Positions 62,547-64,000 of a stretch of DNA of 64,000 nucleotides are shown in pieces (the stretch's first letter is position 1; every line of letters starts with the position of its first letter). The position numbers were made by a program, and so were the translations under genes. The notes under the pieces were generated by a model, which was not told the DNA's origin, ran no database searches, and saw nothing but the letters and a program-made list of their open reading frames with translations. The DNA is from SIG575 sp045542485. Its GTDB lineage: Bacteria; Bacillota; Clostridia; Oscillospirales; Acutalibacteraceae. The stretch spans positions 1 through 64,000 of the forward strand of contig JAZQLC010000006.1 of the NCBI GenBank assembly GCA_045542485.1. The letters run 5' to 3'.

Positions 62547-63968
62547 TTATTCTTTACCGTTCCAGCAATAGGTACAAACCTTACAAGCAGGTAAGCCTAT
62601 TGATTTGATAACACCTTCAAGTGACTGATATTCAAGAGAAGAGAAATGAAGCTTATCGCAGATTGCTTTACGCATCGCCTTGCCTCTCTCTGTTGAGCCG
62701 TCACTGTATTCTTCGATGTGTTTCTCCCCTTCTTCACCCTCAAGCTCCATAATTGTCTGTCTTGCGATGAGCTCCATTTCTGATGTGCTGCGTGAGAAAT
62801 TGAGATATTTACAGCCGTACATAATGGGAGGACAAGCAGAGCGGATGTGAACTTCCTTTGCACCGTTTTCATAGAGGAAATCAACAGTTTCGCGAAGCTG
62901 TGTGCCGCGCACGATACTGTCATCCACGAAGAGGAGTTTTTTACCTTCAATCAGTTCGTGGACAGGAACAAGCTTCATCTTTGCAACCTTGTTTCTCTCT
63001 TTCTGGTTAGAGGGCATAAAACTTCTCGGCCAGGTAGGAGTATATTTTATGAAGGGACGGGCAAAGTCTGCAAGACTTTTGTTTGCATAACCGATTGCGT
63101 GGGGAGTTCCTGAATCGGGAACACCTGCAACATAATCAAGGTCCTGAGCAATACCGTTCTTTTTGTCTGTTTCAGCCATAATTTCACCGTTACGGTAACG
63201 CATAGCCTCAACATTGACTCCTTCATAAATCGATGTGGGATAGCCGTAATATGTCCAGAGGAAAGCACAGATTTTCATTTCTTTTCTTGCCTCTGACAAA
63301 ACTTCTATACTTTTTGAAGTTATTTCTACGATTTCACCGGGGCCCAATTCCTTTTCGGGAGTGTAGCCCAGTTTATCATAAGCAAAGCTTTCAAAGGTTA
63401 CACAGTGACCTTCGTCGTCTTTGCCGAGAAGAACGGGAATTCTTCCCATTTTATCTCTTGCGGCGATAATTGAACCGCCTTCTTTGAGGATAAGGATTGA
63501 CATTGAGCCGTCAACCACATCCTGAACAAATTTAATACCTTCAACAAAACTTGATTTCTGGCTTATAAGAGCTGCAACAAGCTCTGTGCCGTTAACCTTA
63601 CCACCTGTCATAGCACTGAAGTGGCCACCGGTTGTAAGATATTTTTCAACAAGCTCTGATGCATTGTTGATTGAACCCACAGTACAGATTGCGTATGTGC
63701 CAAGCTCTGAACGGATAAGAAGAGGCTGAGGGTCGCTGTCACTGATGCAGCCGATACAGGCTTTACCTTTCATCTCTTCCGTTATGCCTTCAAACTTTGT
63801 TCTGAAGGGTGAGTTTTCAATATTGTGAATTTCTCTTTGAAGACCAATTTCTTCGTCGTATGCAGCCATACCGCCACGGCGTGTGCCGAGATGCGAGTGA
63901 TAGTCAACACCGAAGAAAACATCTATAATACAGTCTCTTTCAGACACTGCACCGAAAAAACCGCCCAT
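62547..63968 (-). CDS. PurF-like amidophosphoribosyltransferase without the N-terminal cysteine
   Basis: 473 residues, complete, with AAGGA about 10 bases before the ATG. The N-terminal Ntn-hydrolase domain reads MGGFFGAVSERDC, where glutaminase PurF has MCG or a processed Cys; position 2 is Gly. The conserved HRG block appears as SHLGTRRGGMA. The phosphoribosyltransferase half is intact: GVPDSGTPHAIGYA and KLLFVDDSIVRGTQLRE (PRPP loop, 344-360). Cys234, Cys386, Cys462 and Cys465 fit the iron-sulfur ligands of Bacillus PurF. As first visible gene of the purine operon it should make phosphoribosylamine from PRPP, but perhaps with free ammonia or a separate partner; a true PurF may exist elsewhere. 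Confidence 0.85.
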   Translation of the reverse strand: MGGFFGAVSERDCIIDVFFGVDYHSHLGTRRGGMAAYDEEIGLQREIHNIENSPFRTKFEGITEEMKGKACIGCISDSDPQPLLIRSELGTYAICTVGSINNASELVEKYLTTGGHFSAMTGGKVNGTELVAALISQKSSFVEGIKFVQDVVDGSMSILILKEGGSIIAARDKMGRIPVLLGKDDEGHCVTFESFAYDKLGYTPEKELGPGEIVEITSKSIEVLSEARKEMKICAFLWTYYGYPTSIYEGVNVEAMRYRNGEIMAETDKKNGIAQDLDYVAGVPDSGTPHAIGYANKSLADFARPFIKYTPTWPRSFMPSNQKERNKVAKMKLVPVHELIEGKKLLFVDDSIVRGTQLRETVDFLYENGAKEVHIRSACPPIMYGCKYLNFSRSTSEMELIARQTIMELEGEEGEKHIEEYSDGSTERGKAMRKAICDKLHFSSLEYQSLEGVIKSIGLPACKVCTYCWNGKE

Positions 63969-64000
63969 TTATATCAATTCCTTATTTAGAGTATTTTGCT

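Noticed and set aside
1..64000. Mobile element, prophage, CRISPR, toxin-antitoxin or defence island
   Set aside because: No transposase, integrase, phage, Cas or toxin-like gene and no direct-repeat array was seen; gene content is core throughout.

Overview
The window is a stretch of core chromosome from a low-GC, spore-forming Clostridia-type Firmicute. The complete spoIIIA operon, a GerA-family germination protein and a SleC-like cortex-lytic pair show sporulation. The gene order nusB-xseA-xseB-ispA-dxs-tlyA-nadK-argR-recN, the T-box in front of alaS, RNase M5 and c-di-AMP genes are typical Firmicute traits. A dockerin-like domain on a large secreted protein and the general gene content fit an anaerobic gut Ruminococcus/Oscillospiraceae relative; species cannot be fixed from sequence alone. 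I see no prophage, insertion sequence, CRISPR array, tRNA or rRNA.

Layout. 1-458: the first codons of a probable hemW (minus), a run of hairpins and two terminators. 458-2215: a secreted acidic protein with a near-consensus promoter, probably abundant. 2475-8759: a six-gene minus operon (two M42 aminopeptidases, GNAT, PLP lyase, DUF2461, phosphohexomutase). 8861-9724: a polysaccharide deacetylase (plus). 9721-13191: germination genes (GerA, SpoIID/peptidoglycan-binding protein, SleC N-domain-like protein). 13291-22774: DUF896, recN, argR, nadK, tlyA, dxs, ispA, xseB, xseA, a TsaD paralogue and nusB. 22848-27988: asp23/gls24 and spoIIIAH to spoIIIAA. 28124-30976: YfhO (plus). 31037-33093: histidine kinase and response regulator (minus). 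33264-34226: alpha/beta hydrolase (plus). 34373-38116: large FIVAR-like/dockerin protein (plus). 38174-40385: cdaR and cdaA (minus). 40425-41797: a cysteine-desulfurase-like protein and DUF3343. 41852-49174: ispF, rnmV, holA, comEC, hinT and alaS, behind an alanine T-box. 49598-50848: a secreted zinc lipase (plus). 50885-52603: a DEAD-box helicase. 52662-63968: the purine operon purF-purM-purN-purO-AICARFT-glyA-purD-purL, read on the minus strand.

How it works together. The purine operon covers most of the route from PRPP to IMP, with glyA supplying one-carbon units for PurN and AICAR formyltransferase. The last two steps use a stand-alone AICARFT plus an archaeal-type PurO instead of fused PurH, and the PurF-like protein lacks the usual N-terminal cysteine. 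The spore genes cover the mother-cell to forespore channel and germination. The recN to nusB block joins isoprenoid supply, NAD(P), arginine control and DNA repair.

No clearly new multi-gene system was found. The most interesting items are variants: a two-gene SleC-like cortex enzyme, a ComEC whose nuclease-like domain has lost its metal ligands, a cysteine-less PurF-like protein, the split PurH, and intrinsic terminators lying directly in front of nusB and the helicase gene.
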